NCBI GenBank assembly: GCA_029861485.1
Contig: JAOTZF010000038.1
Location: forward strand, 1-10,295
Direction: 5' to 3'
Length of the DNA: 10,295 nucleotides
Source of the DNA: Thermoleophilia bacterium
GTDB taxonomy: Bacteria > Actinomycetota > Thermoleophilia > Miltoncostaeales > Miltoncostaeaceae
Both the position numbers and the translations under genes were made by a program. Within the stretch, counting starts at the first letter, position 1, and every line of letters starts with the position of its first letter. Below, one piece after another: positions 1-6,681 of the stretch. Under the pieces are notes generated by a model that worked only from the letters and a program-made list of their open reading frames with translations, made no database searches and had not been told where the DNA came from.

Positions 1-63
1 GAGTGCGACGACGATGCCCGCAGCGACGATGGCGCTGAGGACGGGAATGAGGGTCGTGGTCAT
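1..63 (-). CDS. N-terminus of a probable membrane or exported protein, cut by window edge
   Basis: Reading leftward from an ATG at 63-61, 21 codons run to the window edge without a stop. They begin MTTTLIPVLSAIVAAG and continue with I, V and A residues, so the start is a hydrophobic segment typical of a transmembrane helix or signal anchor. An in-frame stop at 96-94 limits how far upstream the start could lie. There is no clear Shine-Dalgarno sequence, but a good promoter (TTGATG, 18 bases, TAAGAT) lies 28-57 bases upstream in the same orientation. That supports a real gene start here and separate transcription from the GH114 gene that ends 100 bases upstream. Too little is visible to name a family. 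Confidence 0.5.
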   Translation of the reverse strand, partial: MTTTLIPVLSAIVAAGIVVAL

Positions 64-90
64 CGGCGTGAGCGCGTTGCGCCCGCGTTG

Positions 91-120
91 ATCTTAGGCT
101 TCCCCGTCCGACAGCATCAA
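91..120 (-). promoter_or_regulatory. Probable promoter of the truncated left-edge gene
   Basis: On the minus strand, TTGATG (120-115) and TAAGAT (96-91) are separated by 18 bases, close to the primary sigma-factor consensus. Transcription would begin about 20 bases before the ATG at 63. This is the best-matched -35/-10 pair in the window. Confidence 0.45.
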
Positions 121-163
121 TGGGCCGGTCATCCCGAACGACCACGCGAGCGGTCCGCCTGGA

Positions 164-976
164 TCACTGACGCGGCGAGGCGCAGCTCGAGCGCTGGGGA
201 AGGGCGAGGTCACGATCCTTCAAGATGACGCTGATCCCCGCCCGGTTCGCGTCTTCGCAAAAGGCAGAGATCGAGCTGACCCTGTCGGTGTACTCGGCGG
301 CCAGGATCGCTTTGCCCCGGCCGGCGATCGGCGCCAGCCGATCACACCATCGGTCGGCGAAGCAATCTTCGACGATGGCGAAATCGACCGGGACGTCGGC
401 GAGCTCCGGAGTGTTCTTCAGCGCGATGGACATGCCGCGAGAGTGAGCCTTCTCGATGAGCCATTCAAGGTACCGGCGAGCGTCAGCCTGCCTCAGCGCG
501 AACCCGGTCGGCTCGGTGAAGCTGTCGATCACGTCCGGCTCGACCGCATCGAACCCTGCATCCCGGCAGCGGTCGAGTCGAGCCTCCATGATGGGCCCGA
601 CGTCCTCCAGGCGCCGGTAGTCGACGAATTGCTCGTCTGGCCAGAGGCTCCAGGTGCGCCCGACCACGTGGGGCGGGAAATCCTCGGCATCCTCGCGCCA
701 CGACTCGCGGGTTCCGGCGCTGAAGTAGCAGATCAGGCGCGCACCCCGTGATCTCAGCGCAGTGATGCTCGATCTCGGCGCGCCCATGTCGAGCCCCCAG
801 ACCGGCACCTGCTGCGTCGTGTCGAGCTCGCCCTGGAGTTGCCATTGCCAGTCGATGCCTGGCGCGGGGACCCACCGCGCCTGCTCAGCCTCCGGGCCGC
901 ACGCCGACACGATGATCACGCCCAGCAGCGCAGCTGTCAGGCGGCCGAGGCGGATGCGCAGGCGTCGACGGTCCAC
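164..976 (-). CDS. GH114-family (endo-alpha-1,4-polygalactosaminidase-like) lipoprotein
   Basis: The 270-residue protein has a basic n-region (DRRRLRIR), a hydrophobic stretch and a lipobox VSAC (residues 23-26), so it should be lipid-anchored at Cys26 on the outer face of the membrane. The mature part reads as a TIM-barrel of the GH114/TM1410-like family. It shows WGLDMGAP (60-67), CYFSAGTRESWRED (83-96), GFDAVEPDVIDSF (141-153), ALKNT (185-189) and FAIVEDCF (199-206). The acidic residues E146/D148 and E203 lie where the family carries its catalytic Asp and Glu. Characterised members cut alpha-1,4-linked galactosamine polymers, but many bacterial members have no tested substrate. The start is a GTG with no Shine-Dalgarno sequence and a TAGCAT hexamer 6 bases upstream, which fits a leaderless mRNA. 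It diverges from ychF. Family assignment is firm; substrate is inferred. Confidence 0.85.
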   Translation of the reverse strand: MDRRRLRIRLGRLTAALLGVIIVSACGPEAEQARWVPAPGIDWQWQLQGELDTTQQVPVWGLDMGAPRSSITALRSRGARLICYFSAGTRESWREDAEDFPPHVVGRTWSLWPDEQFVDYRRLEDVGPIMEARLDRCRDAGFDAVEPDVIDSFTEPTGFALRQADARRYLEWLIEKAHSRGMSIALKNTPELADVPVDFAIVEDCFADRWCDRLAPIAGRGKAILAAEYTDRVSSISAFCEDANRAGISVILKDRDLALPQRSSCASPRQ

Positions 977-982
977 GCCGCG

Positions 983-988
983 ATGCTA
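983..988 (-). promoter_or_regulatory. Candidate -10 element of the GH114 gene, leaderless geometry
   Basis: TAGCAT on the minus strand fits TANNNT and ends 6 bases before the GTG at 976. Initiation 7 bases after the hexamer would place the first transcribed base on the start codon. No convincing -35 is visible, which is common in Actinomycetota. Confidence 0.4.
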
Positions 989-1005
989 GGGACTGCCCCT
1001 CCCGC

Positions 1006-1043
1006 TATCGTGCCCGGCCGGTCCCACCGTCGCCCCAGGGAAG
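1006..1043 (+). promoter_or_regulatory. Candidate -10 and ribosome binding site of ychF
   Basis: TATCGT at 1006-1011 fits TANNNT, and AGGGAAG at 1037-1043 is a usable Shine-Dalgarno sequence just before the ATG at 1047. No good -35 is seen. The element shares the 70-base divergent region with the GH114 promoter. Confidence 0.25.
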
Positions 1044-1046
1044 TCG

Positions 1047-2120
1047 ATGGAACGCTTTGGATTCGTCGGGCTGCCCAACGCGGGCAAGTCCTCCCTCTAC
1101 AACGCCCTCGCCGGGGGCGGTGCCCTCGCTGCTCCATATGCCTTCGCGACGACCGATCCGAACGTCGGCGTGGCGATCGTGCCCGACCCCCGCCTGGATC
1201 AGCTCGCCGAGATGAGCGGCTCCGCCAAGAAACTCAACGCGCGGGTGGAGTTCACGGACATCGGTGGCCTGGTCGAGGGGGCGAGTAAGGGTGAGGGCCT
1301 CGGCAATCAGTTCCTCGCCGGTATCCGGGAGGTGGACGCGATCGTCTTCGTGCTGCGGGCGTTCGACAACCAGGACGTGCCCGGCCCCTTCGAGCCCCTG
1401 GAGCACCTGCGGGTGGTGGAGATCGAGCTGGCGCTCGCCGATCTCGAGGCCGCCGAGCGCCACCACGCAAAGCAGGTCAAGGCGGCGCGGGGCGACACGA
1501 CCCTGGGAGCGCTCGTGGCAGCGTTGGAGCGCGCAGTGGAGTTGCTCGCGGAGGGCACCCCCTTGTACCGCGGTGACCTGGATGAGGAGACCCGCGAGGC
1601 GCTGAGACCGTTCTTCTTTCTCACCAACAAGCCCGTGCTCGGCGTGGTCAACCTGGGCGAGGAGCAGCTCGAGGACGCCGAGGCCATCGTCGCGCCCGTC
1701 GCGCACGAGCTGGCGGGCGCCCAGATCGTGCCGATGTGCGTGCAACTCGAAGCCGAGGCGGCCCTGCTTCCCGCGTCAGAGCGCGCCGAGCTACTCGAGG
1801 GGCTCGGACTCGGAGAGGGGGCCCTGGCGACGTTCGTGAACGCGGCGTACCGGCTCATGGGCCTGCGGACGTTCTTCACCACCGGCGAGAAGGAGAGCCG
1901 GGCCTGGACCTTCAGCGCCGGTGCCAGCGCGCCGGAGTGCGCTGGGGTGATCCACACCGACTTCCAGCGCGGGTTCATCCGGGCCGAGACCATCTTCTGG
2001 AAGGACCTGGTGGCCAAAGGATCGTGGGCGGCGGCTCGGTCGGAGGGCCTCGTCAGGAGCGAAGGCAAGGACTACCGCCCCGTGGACGGCGACGTGATGG
2101 AGTTCCGCTTCAACGTGTAG
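1047..2120 (+). CDS. ychF: YchF/Obg-family redox-regulated ATPase (OLA1 homologue)
   Basis: Complete 357-residue protein, close to the usual YchF length of about 360. It opens with the P-loop GLPNAGKSS (residues 8-16), followed by the switch I-like segment TTDPNVG (35-41). The G3 region is DIGGLVEGASKGEGLGNQF (71-89), where most YchF proteins have DIAGLVKGA. Then come the conserved IREVDAIVFVLRAF stretch and the nucleotide-binding strand LTNKPVLGVVN. The coiled-coil arm lies between these. The C-terminal TGS domain (from about residue 270) includes TFFTTGEKESRAW and GVIHTDFQRGFIRAE. YchF is a cytoplasmic ATPase that prefers ATP over GTP, binds ribosomes and is tied to stress responses and translation. 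No catalytic Gln follows the G3 glycines, as expected for this HAS-NTPase group. It appears to be a single-gene unit, intact and functional. Confidence 0.97.
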   Translation: MERFGFVGLPNAGKSSLYNALAGGGALAAPYAFATTDPNVGVAIVPDPRLDQLAEMSGSAKKLNARVEFTDIGGLVEGASKGEGLGNQFLAGIREVDAIVFVLRAFDNQDVPGPFEPLEHLRVVEIELALADLEAAERHHAKQVKAARGDTTLGALVAALERAVELLAEGTPLYRGDLDEETREALRPFFFLTNKPVLGVVNLGEEQLEDAEAIVAPVAHELAGAQIVPMCVQLEAEAALLPASERAELLEGLGLGEGALATFVNAAYRLMGLRTFFTTGEKESRAWTFSAGASAPECAGVIHTDFQRGFIRAETIFWKDLVAKGSWAAARSEGLVRSEGKDYRPVDGDVMEFRFNV

Positions 2121-2159
2121 TCCACAAAGGGGCGCGTTCTTCAAGAGGCAAATCCGTGG

Positions 2160-2452
2160 GTGCGGTCAATGCCACCTGACGGGCGCTTCCTGGTGACGGG
2201 TGACCACCTGCGCCACGGGATGACGCTGATCAGGCCCAGCGGAGCACGCTACTCGCCGCAGAGGCTGCCGAAAGGCATCCAATTCACGACCGGGCGCAGG
2301 TGGGGCCTCCTCGAGCTCGCCGGTCCGGCCCCGGCACGTGGCGTGTCGAAATCAACGCGACCGGCGTCAAGAAGGGCACGACCGACACGGTCGTCGCCCG
2401 AGCCAACGTGGACCGCTGCGGACCGACGAGCGAGTTCTTGCTCGACGACTGA
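2160..2452 (+). pseudogene. Frameshifted C-terminal remnant of a secreted beta-sandwich-domain protein
   Basis: No intact gene fits this stretch, but two frames join into one plausible protein end. In the frame of the GTG at 2160 the text includes HGMTLIRPSGARYSP, then GIQFTTGRRW and LLELAGPAP. At about 2332 coherent text moves to another frame and continues GTWRVEINATGVKKGTTDT, ending SEFLLDD at the TGA at 2450-2452. Restoring one base after 2332 (a CCN proline codon) gives an uninterrupted LAGPAPGTWRVE. The pattern of T-L-x-x-P-S-G, then Y-x-P, then an aromatic segment, then P-x-P-G-T-W-x-V resembles the C-terminal beta-sandwich modules of secreted bacterial proteases and vWA proteins. There is no signal peptide or N-terminal domain, because ychF ends only 39 bases before. 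A decayed remnant is likeliest; a one-base sequencing error in a small gene is possible. Confidence 0.55.
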
Positions 2453-2458
2453 GGCGGT

Positions 2459-2485
2459 ACCAGGCCCCCTGCAGCCGGGGCTGGT
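2459..2485. terminator. Bulged hairpin between convergent genes, probable bidirectional terminator
   Basis: ACCAG (2459-2463) pairs with CTGGT (2481-2485), and CCCC (2465-2468) pairs with GGGG (2477-2480). G2464 is bulged and the loop is 8 bases. It sits in the 44-base gap between the end of the plus-strand remnant and the stop codon of the minus-strand SDR gene. Neither side has a run of T, which is common for actinobacterial terminators but lowers confidence. Confidence 0.5.
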
Positions 2486-2496
2486 TGCTATCTCTG

Positions 2497-3294
2497 TCAG
2501 CTTGGTGCCGCCCGCCCTGCTCGGCGACGATGCAGATGGCCGGCGAGGCGGAGAGAGATCACCCGCGGAAGCGGACGCGCCACCTGACTGAGCATGGACA
2601 CGGGACCCACGCCCACCCGCCCACGGCCCCGCCGTAGACCCTCCCAGGTGCGCTCGACGACCCGCTCGGCACGGCTGTAGGGAACGGGCCAGCTCAGCGC
2701 GCCCGCGGCCGAATCGCCGAACTCGGTCCGCACCGGCCCGGGAGACACCGCGATCGCGCGGACTCCCGTGCCGCGCAGCTCCTCGGCGAGCGCCTCGGTG
2801 AAGTGCAGTCCGAATGCCTTGCTGGCCGCGTAGGTGCTCATGAAGGGGATCGGCTGGTCGGCGGCGGCGGAGCTGACCACGACCACCGCGCCCCGGCCGC
2901 GTCGAACCATGCCCGGCAACACATGGCAGGCCAGATCGACGACGGCAACGCAGTTGAGCCGCACCATGTCCGCCTGCCCGCGTCGATCGGCCTCGGCGAC
3001 CGGACCGAGCGAACCGAACCCCGCGTTGAGCACCGCGACGTCGACGCCCGTCGGGCCGATTGCGTCCCGGCACGCCTGTAGGCCGCTCGCCTTCGACAGG
3101 TCGGCGACGATGAAACGCGGCGCGCGCGGCCCTCGGTCGTTGAGGGCGGAAACGAGCTCGCGCAGGCGCCGCTCACGGCGCGCGACCGCGATCACCTCGT
3201 ACCCTCGCTGCGCGAGGCTCTCCGCGTAGGCCCGGCCGATACCGGAGGACGCCCCGGTGACGAGAGCCGCTCCTGGTGGAGGCCCGATCGGCAC
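2497..3294 (-). CDS. Classical short-chain dehydrogenase/reductase (SDR), NADP-type
   Basis: 265-residue Rossmann-fold oxidoreductase with the full set of classical SDR motifs. These are the nucleotide-binding TGASSGIG (residues 13-20), D65 (adenine contact), NAG (90-92), N114, the catalytic serine in VVSS (141/142), YAASK (Y155, K159) and the PG motif in SPGPVRTEF (184-192). The basic pair R39-R40 at the end of the second strand favours NADP(H) over NAD(H). The substrate cannot be read from the sequence. The last 30 or so residues are Arg-rich and poorly conserved in character. The start is a GTG without a Shine-Dalgarno sequence, and TAGGCT lies 6 bases upstream, suggesting a leaderless transcript of its own. 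The deacetylase stop codon is only 25 bases upstream, so read-through from that gene is also possible. Confidence 0.93.
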   Translation of the reverse strand: MPIGPPPGAALVTGASSGIGRAYAESLAQRGYEVIAVARRERRLRELVSALNDRGPRAPRFIVADLSKASGLQACRDAIGPTGVDVAVLNAGFGSLGPVAEADRRGQADMVRLNCVAVVDLACHVLPGMVRRGRGAVVVVSSAAADQPIPFMSTYAASKAFGLHFTEALAEELRGTGVRAIAVSPGPVRTEFGDSAAGALSWPVPYSRAERVVERTWEGLRRGRGRVGVGPVSMLSQVARPLPRVISLRLAGHLHRRRAGRAAPS

Positions 3295-3300
3295 GGGCCG

Positions 3301-3306
3301 AGCCTA
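3301..3306 (-). promoter_or_regulatory. Candidate -10 element of the SDR gene, leaderless geometry
   Basis: TAGGCT on the minus strand fits TANNNT and ends 6 bases before the GTG start at 3294, the same spacing as at the GH114 gene. It lies in the short gap after the deacetylase gene, and no Shine-Dalgarno sequence is present. Confidence 0.35.
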
Positions 3307-3319
3307 CCGAGCGGCGGCG

Positions 3320-4534
3320 CTAGCGGCCGATCAACCGCGGGAGGGCACGGATGCGGTCCTTTACCTTGCTGCCCCCGGCGGTCTTCAAGGCAAAGCCGCG
3401 CCACCCGTCCTTGAGCTCCAACGCGACCCGCGGGATCTCGAGCGGCGCCTTCCAGGCGTCCTCGGCCCGCACTGGGCCGTGGGTCATGGTGAAGGCCAAT
3501 CGCACGTCGGCGTCCCTCAACGCGTCGATCTCCGACTGGCGGTAGTCGCCACTGCGGCCATTGGGGAACGCGAAGGCGCGAATCGGCCGCCCCATCCGCT
3601 CGGAGACCATGGCCACCGAGGCGTGGATCTGGGCTCGGGCGTCATCGGGGGTCTCGGACGAGAGCACCGGGTGATCGACGGTGTGCGGTTGGACCGCGAT
3701 CCCGTGACGGGCCATCTCCCGCGCATGCGACCACGACATGAAGTCCGGGCGGTTCCTGTTCGGACGCTCGACTCCCAGGGCGCTCTCGATCTCGTCGATC
3801 AACGGCTCCCTGATTCTGAAGGAGCGCCTCTTCAACGTATCGCTCAGCAAGGACCACACGCAATTGCGCATCTGCGGCCGATCCAGGCGAACACGGCCCA
3901 CCTCGGGCAGGGTTGCCCGAGGCAGGCGCGTCATACGCACGGCGTGCCAGACCCGGTCCCACCACGCCATACGCGTGGTCCCCACGAGCCCCGTCGCGAC
4001 AAAGAGCACGGCAGGAAGCCCGCGCTCCTCGAGGATGGGCAGTGCGATCTCGTAGTTGTCGCGGTAGCCGTCGTCAAAGGTGATCAACACGGGCCGCGGA
4101 GGCAGGCGCCGTCCGTCGACCACGAAGTCGGCAAGCCGATCGAGATCGATCGGCGTGTACCACTGCCGCACGTGGTCCATCTGGCGGGCGAAGCCCTGGG
4201 GGCTGGCGCTGACCACGCCGGGAGCACTGGCGCTCGCGGCATTCGCCTCGGCGATGCGGTGGTAGGCCAGCACCGTGAGGCGGTCATAGCCCCACGTCAT
4301 GTCGGCGAAGCGCGAGAGCAACGACGAGGGCAAAGCGCGCGTCGCTGGCGCTGCCGCCCGCGGGGTCTCGCGTCCACCGGTCCGGGGCGCCGGCGTCTGT
4401 TGAAGCTCAGATGGTCGCCTTGGGGGTGTGCGGCGCGCGGTTGCCAGGGTCTTCCTCCTGCGGGGGGTGCGCTGCGCTCCGAGCTTTCCATCGGCACCCA
4501 CTGTCGGACGACCAGACTGGGTGCGTCGCGCCAC
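3320..4534 (-). CDS. NodB-type polysaccharide deacetylase (carbohydrate esterase 4)
   Basis: The ORF is 404 codons from a GTG at 4534. The catalytic domain starts near LTVLAYHRI (residues 86-94), followed by ITFDDGYRDNY (151-161), where D154 is the expected base and D155 a metal ligand. PHTVDHP (283-289) gives metal-binding His284 and His288, and FAFPNG (321-326) is a further conserved motif. CE4 enzymes remove N- or O-acetyl groups from cell-wall or exopolysaccharides with a divalent metal. The AWWDRVW insertion with the following helices resembles deacetylases in exopolysaccharide clusters. Residues 1-75 are rich in Arg, Pro, Ala and Thr, lack a hydrophobic signal, and use fewer G/C-ending codons than the rest. 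The true start may be the ATG at 4300 (Met79), although it has no Shine-Dalgarno sequence. A TAGGAT hexamer at 4594-4589 could be the -10 for the upstream start. Family firm, start uncertain. Confidence 0.88.
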   Translation of the reverse strand: MARRTQSGRPTVGADGKLGAQRTPRRRKTLATARRTPPRRPSELQQTPAPRTGGRETPRAAAPATRALPSSLLSRFADMTWGYDRLTVLAYHRIAEANAASASAPGVVSASPQGFARQMDHVRQWYTPIDLDRLADFVVDGRRLPPRPVLITFDDGYRDNYEIALPILEERGLPAVLFVATGLVGTTRMAWWDRVWHAVRMTRLPRATLPEVGRVRLDRPQMRNCVWSLLSDTLKRRSFRIREPLIDEIESALGVERPNRNRPDFMSWSHAREMARHGIAVQPHTVDHPVLSSETPDDARAQIHASVAMVSERMGRPIRAFAFPNGRSGDYRQSEIDALRDADVRLAFTMTHGPVRAEDAWKAPLEIPRVALELKDGWRGFALKTAGGSKVKDRIRALPRLIGR

Positions 4535-4618
4535 GAAGTTTCGCTGCTCCGAGCGGCCAACGACCTCGACTTTCGTCTACGTGCGGCGATCCTATCGTCG
4601 TTTTGGGCATGCAGCGGG

Positions 4619-4640
4619 CCTGGGCGGCGGCTCGCCCGGG
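4619..4640 (-). terminator. Possible terminator hairpin after the cupredoxin gene
   Basis: GGGCG (4622-4626) and CGCCC (4633-4637) form a 5-bp stem with a 6-base loop. On the transcribed (minus) strand two outer G:C pairs extend it past one C/A mismatch. It lies 65-86 bases beyond the stop codon of the copper-protein gene and has no T-run. The remainder of 4535-4704 shows no gene. Confidence 0.25.
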
Positions 4641-4704
4641 AGAGCTCGTCCGCGCACGCGTCCCACGGCCAAGCTGTCGAGAGATCGTTGTGTGGGTAAA
4701 CCGG

Positions 4705-5175
4705 CTACTGGGCCCGTCCGAGCATGCGCTCGATCTCGGCCTCCCAAGCCGCGTACACCGCGTCGTACTGATCGACGACGGTGATGTAGCCGACCATGCC
4801 GAGGGCCTCGTGGCCGGGCAGGTTGCACCAGATCTTGTTCTGTCCCGGGGCCAGCGCCGCCGCCAGATCGCCCCGAGCGCCTGGACCGAGATCGATCTTC
4901 CGCACCTGCCCCTGGGCGTCCAGCACGGCGAAGTCGTGGTCGTCCTCGCCGCGGTTGAAGATGCTGAAGTTGACTTGCCCGGTCGGATCGGCCGCGACGG
5001 TGACCCGCGAGGGCGTGACCGACCATTCGTCTTCGTCGACCTGCAAGCCGGTCGGCACGCGCTCCGGCGCAGGTTCGAACAGCCGGTGCACCTTCGCCGC
5101 GGCGAGGCTCGCAGACCCGAGCATCGCCACGACGAGAGCGCTCGCGACAAGGGCGTAAAGGCCCCTCCGCCTCAT
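4705..5175 (-). CDS. Secreted type-1 (blue) copper protein, cupredoxin fold
   Basis: 156 residues with a Sec signal peptide (MRRRG, hydrophobic core to about residue 24, probable cleavage in the SLAAAK region). Cleavage is not certain, so it might stay membrane-anchored. The domain carries all four type-1 copper ligands in order: His80 in DDHDF, then Cys117, His122 and Met127 in CNLPGHEALGM. This matches plastocyanin/azurin-like electron carriers and argues for a redox-active copper site rather than a structural fold only. A C-terminal tail (residues 135-156) forms an amphipathic, acidic helix-like segment after the final strand. The ATG overlaps the DUF1501 stop as ATGA (5175-5172) and has no clear Shine-Dalgarno sequence, so translation is probably coupled. 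It is the last gene of a four-gene operon; its redox partner is not identifiable here, but the DUF1501/DUF1800 proteins are candidates by position. Confidence 0.9.
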   Translation of the reverse strand: MRRRGLYALVASALVVAMLGSASLAAAKVHRLFEPAPERVPTGLQVDEDEWSVTPSRVTVAADPTGQVNFSIFNRGEDDHDFAVLDAQGQVRKIDLGPGARGDLAAALAPGQNKIWCNLPGHEALGMVGYITVVDQYDAVYAAWEAEIERMLGRAQ

Positions 5176-6680
5176 CCGATGATCGGCCTTGCCGTGGCTG
5201 CTGGCCTACCCGGAAGCACTGCGTTGGCATCTCCGCCCAACCACTCGCTGATGACCTGAGCGTAGATCTGCCGAGGGTCGTTGGCCGCCCGGAGGTCGTC
5301 TCCGCGGCGCGCCCGCTGCCCGGGTGCGATTCCCGGCCAGTCACCGGCGAGCCCGCCGTTGACCCGCGAGCCCATCAGCATCATCGGGCCGGCGGTGCCG
5401 TGATCGGTGCCGTTGTCGTTCTGCTCCACTCGGCGCCCGAACTCGGTGAAGATCAGCGTGATGACCTTCGTCTCCACGCCGCGCGCCACCAGATCGGCCC
5501 GGAACGCCGCCAGGGCGTGCGACAGCGTGGTGAGCTGCGGATCCATGCTGTTGAGGATGTTCGCGTGGTTGTCGAACGAGCCCCAGTCGATGGTGACGAT
5601 CCGGGTGCCGAGGCCTGCGCCGATGAGAGTGGCGGCCAGCTGCAGACGGGTCGAGAGCGAGCTTTGCGGATACCCTGCACCGGCCGGCGCGTTCTCGAGC
5701 GTCTTCAGCGACCGAGCGACCCGAACCGTGCGGTTGTAGGCCTCGCGGGCGTGGTTGAGCTGCTCGTTCTTCTTTGCCGCCTTGACCGACGAGACGCTGC
5801 CCATGACCTCGGTCGCGTCCGTCTCGCCTGAGTTCGAGACGCTGAACTCCACGCCGTTGAGGTTTCTGACGGCGCTGACCGGGGCCCGCTTGGTGCGAAT
5901 CTGCTTCGACAGATTCGAGCTCAGCGAGATGGCCTGAAGCGGGTTGGCCTTCGACCCATAGAGGTCGAGCCAGCGCCCGAGCCAGCCGGTCTCGGTCTCG
6001 TCGTCGGTCGTGCCTCGGAACCAGTAGTCGCGGCTGTCGAAGTGCGACCGGCTCGAGTTCTGGAAGAAGTTCACCGCCGGCCACAACGCCATGTCGGCTC
6101 CGGCGCCGGAGCCGTTGCCCCAGATGGTGTCAAAGCCAACCGTCTGCTCGTTGTTGCCGACACCGGAAACGCCGACGTTCGCAAAGCCGAACTGACCGCC
6201 GGTGCCGGGCATGACGGTGGTGCCGACCTGGTTGGCGGCGCTTGCCCCGAGAGCGCGTCCCACGTTGGGCCGGGCCGTGGAGTAGTGGCCGAAGTCCGGG
6301 TTGGCGATCGGCACGAAGTTCTGCATGCCGTCGAAGCCACCGTTGAGGTAGAGGCACACCAGCACCGAGCCGGGCTCGGCGGCCTCCGCCTTGGCGGCCT
6401 CGAAGGCCTCGGTCCAGTCGATCTTGCTGGCCCCGTAGACCGCGGCCATACCCAGCGCACCGTTCGTGATGAAGCTACGCCGGTCGTGCCGCTTGACCCG
6501 CGGCACGCCGTCCTCGAAGCCATTGATCGCCTCGATGGGAATAGGCATGTGGTCTACCGGCTCGACATCGAGCGCGGCGCTGTCGCTACGGGCGCAGTCG
6601 GCGCAGATGACCGCCTCGGCAAATCCGGGATCGACGACGTGCTCGGCGTCGTGGTCGGTGTGAAGGTCCTTGCGATCCAT
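5172..6680 (-). CDS. DUF1501 exported protein (sulfatase/alkaline-phosphatase-like fold), Tat-type motif
   Basis: 502 residues. The DUF1501 core shows LVCLYLNGGFDGMQNFVP from residue 107, TIDWGSFDNHAN in the second half, and IFTEFGRRVEQ followed by TDHGTAGPMML (from 425). These match family motifs often compared with the metal-binding core of sulfatases and alkaline phosphatases. No reaction has been assigned to the family. A twin-arginine motif DRRSF (66-70) is followed by a moderately hydrophobic stretch (ITNGALGMAAVYGAS), so Tat export is likely. The n-region before it is unusually long (about 65 residues) and carries His7, His10, His14, His44 and Cys26-x-x-Cys29. An ATG at 6548 (Met45) would shorten it. 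However, the ATG at 6680 begins one base after the DUF1800 stop and has ACAGGTG upstream, so I prefer it. Confidence 0.92.
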   Translation of the reverse strand: MDRKDLHTDHDAEHVVDPGFAEAVICADCARSDSAALDVEPVDHMPIPIEAINGFEDGVPRVKRHDRRSFITNGALGMAAVYGASKIDWTEAFEAAKAEAAEPGSVLVCLYLNGGFDGMQNFVPIANPDFGHYSTARPNVGRALGASAANQVGTTVMPGTGGQFGFANVGVSGVGNNEQTVGFDTIWGNGSGAGADMALWPAVNFFQNSSRSHFDSRDYWFRGTTDDETETGWLGRWLDLYGSKANPLQAISLSSNLSKQIRTKRAPVSAVRNLNGVEFSVSNSGETDATEVMGSVSSVKAAKKNEQLNHAREAYNRTVRVARSLKTLENAPAGAGYPQSSLSTRLQLAATLIGAGLGTRIVTIDWGSFDNHANILNSMDPQLTTLSHALAAFRADLVARGVETKVITLIFTEFGRRVEQNDNGTDHGTAGPMMLMGSRVNGGLAGDWPGIAPGQRARRGDDLRAANDPRQIYAQVISEWLGGDANAVLPGRPAATARPIIG

Positions 6681-6681
6681 G

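Noticed and set aside
956..970. 15-base exact repeat gcgcaggcgtcgacg, also at 8056-8070
   Set aside because: Both copies encode R-R-R-L-R in the Arg-rich N-terminus of a minus-strand protein. Shared codon bias for a basic n-region explains it; the flanks do not match.
1005..1745. Minus-strand open frame of 246 codons inside ychF
   Set aside because: ychF is unambiguous on the other strand; this frame is rich in His, Arg, Leu and Gly and has no family features.
3257..4699. Plus-strand open frame of 480 codons
   Set aside because: It lies antisense to the deacetylase and SDR genes, which carry complete family motifs. The translation is rich in His, Arg, Gly and Pro with no recognisable domain, a typical high-GC shadow frame.
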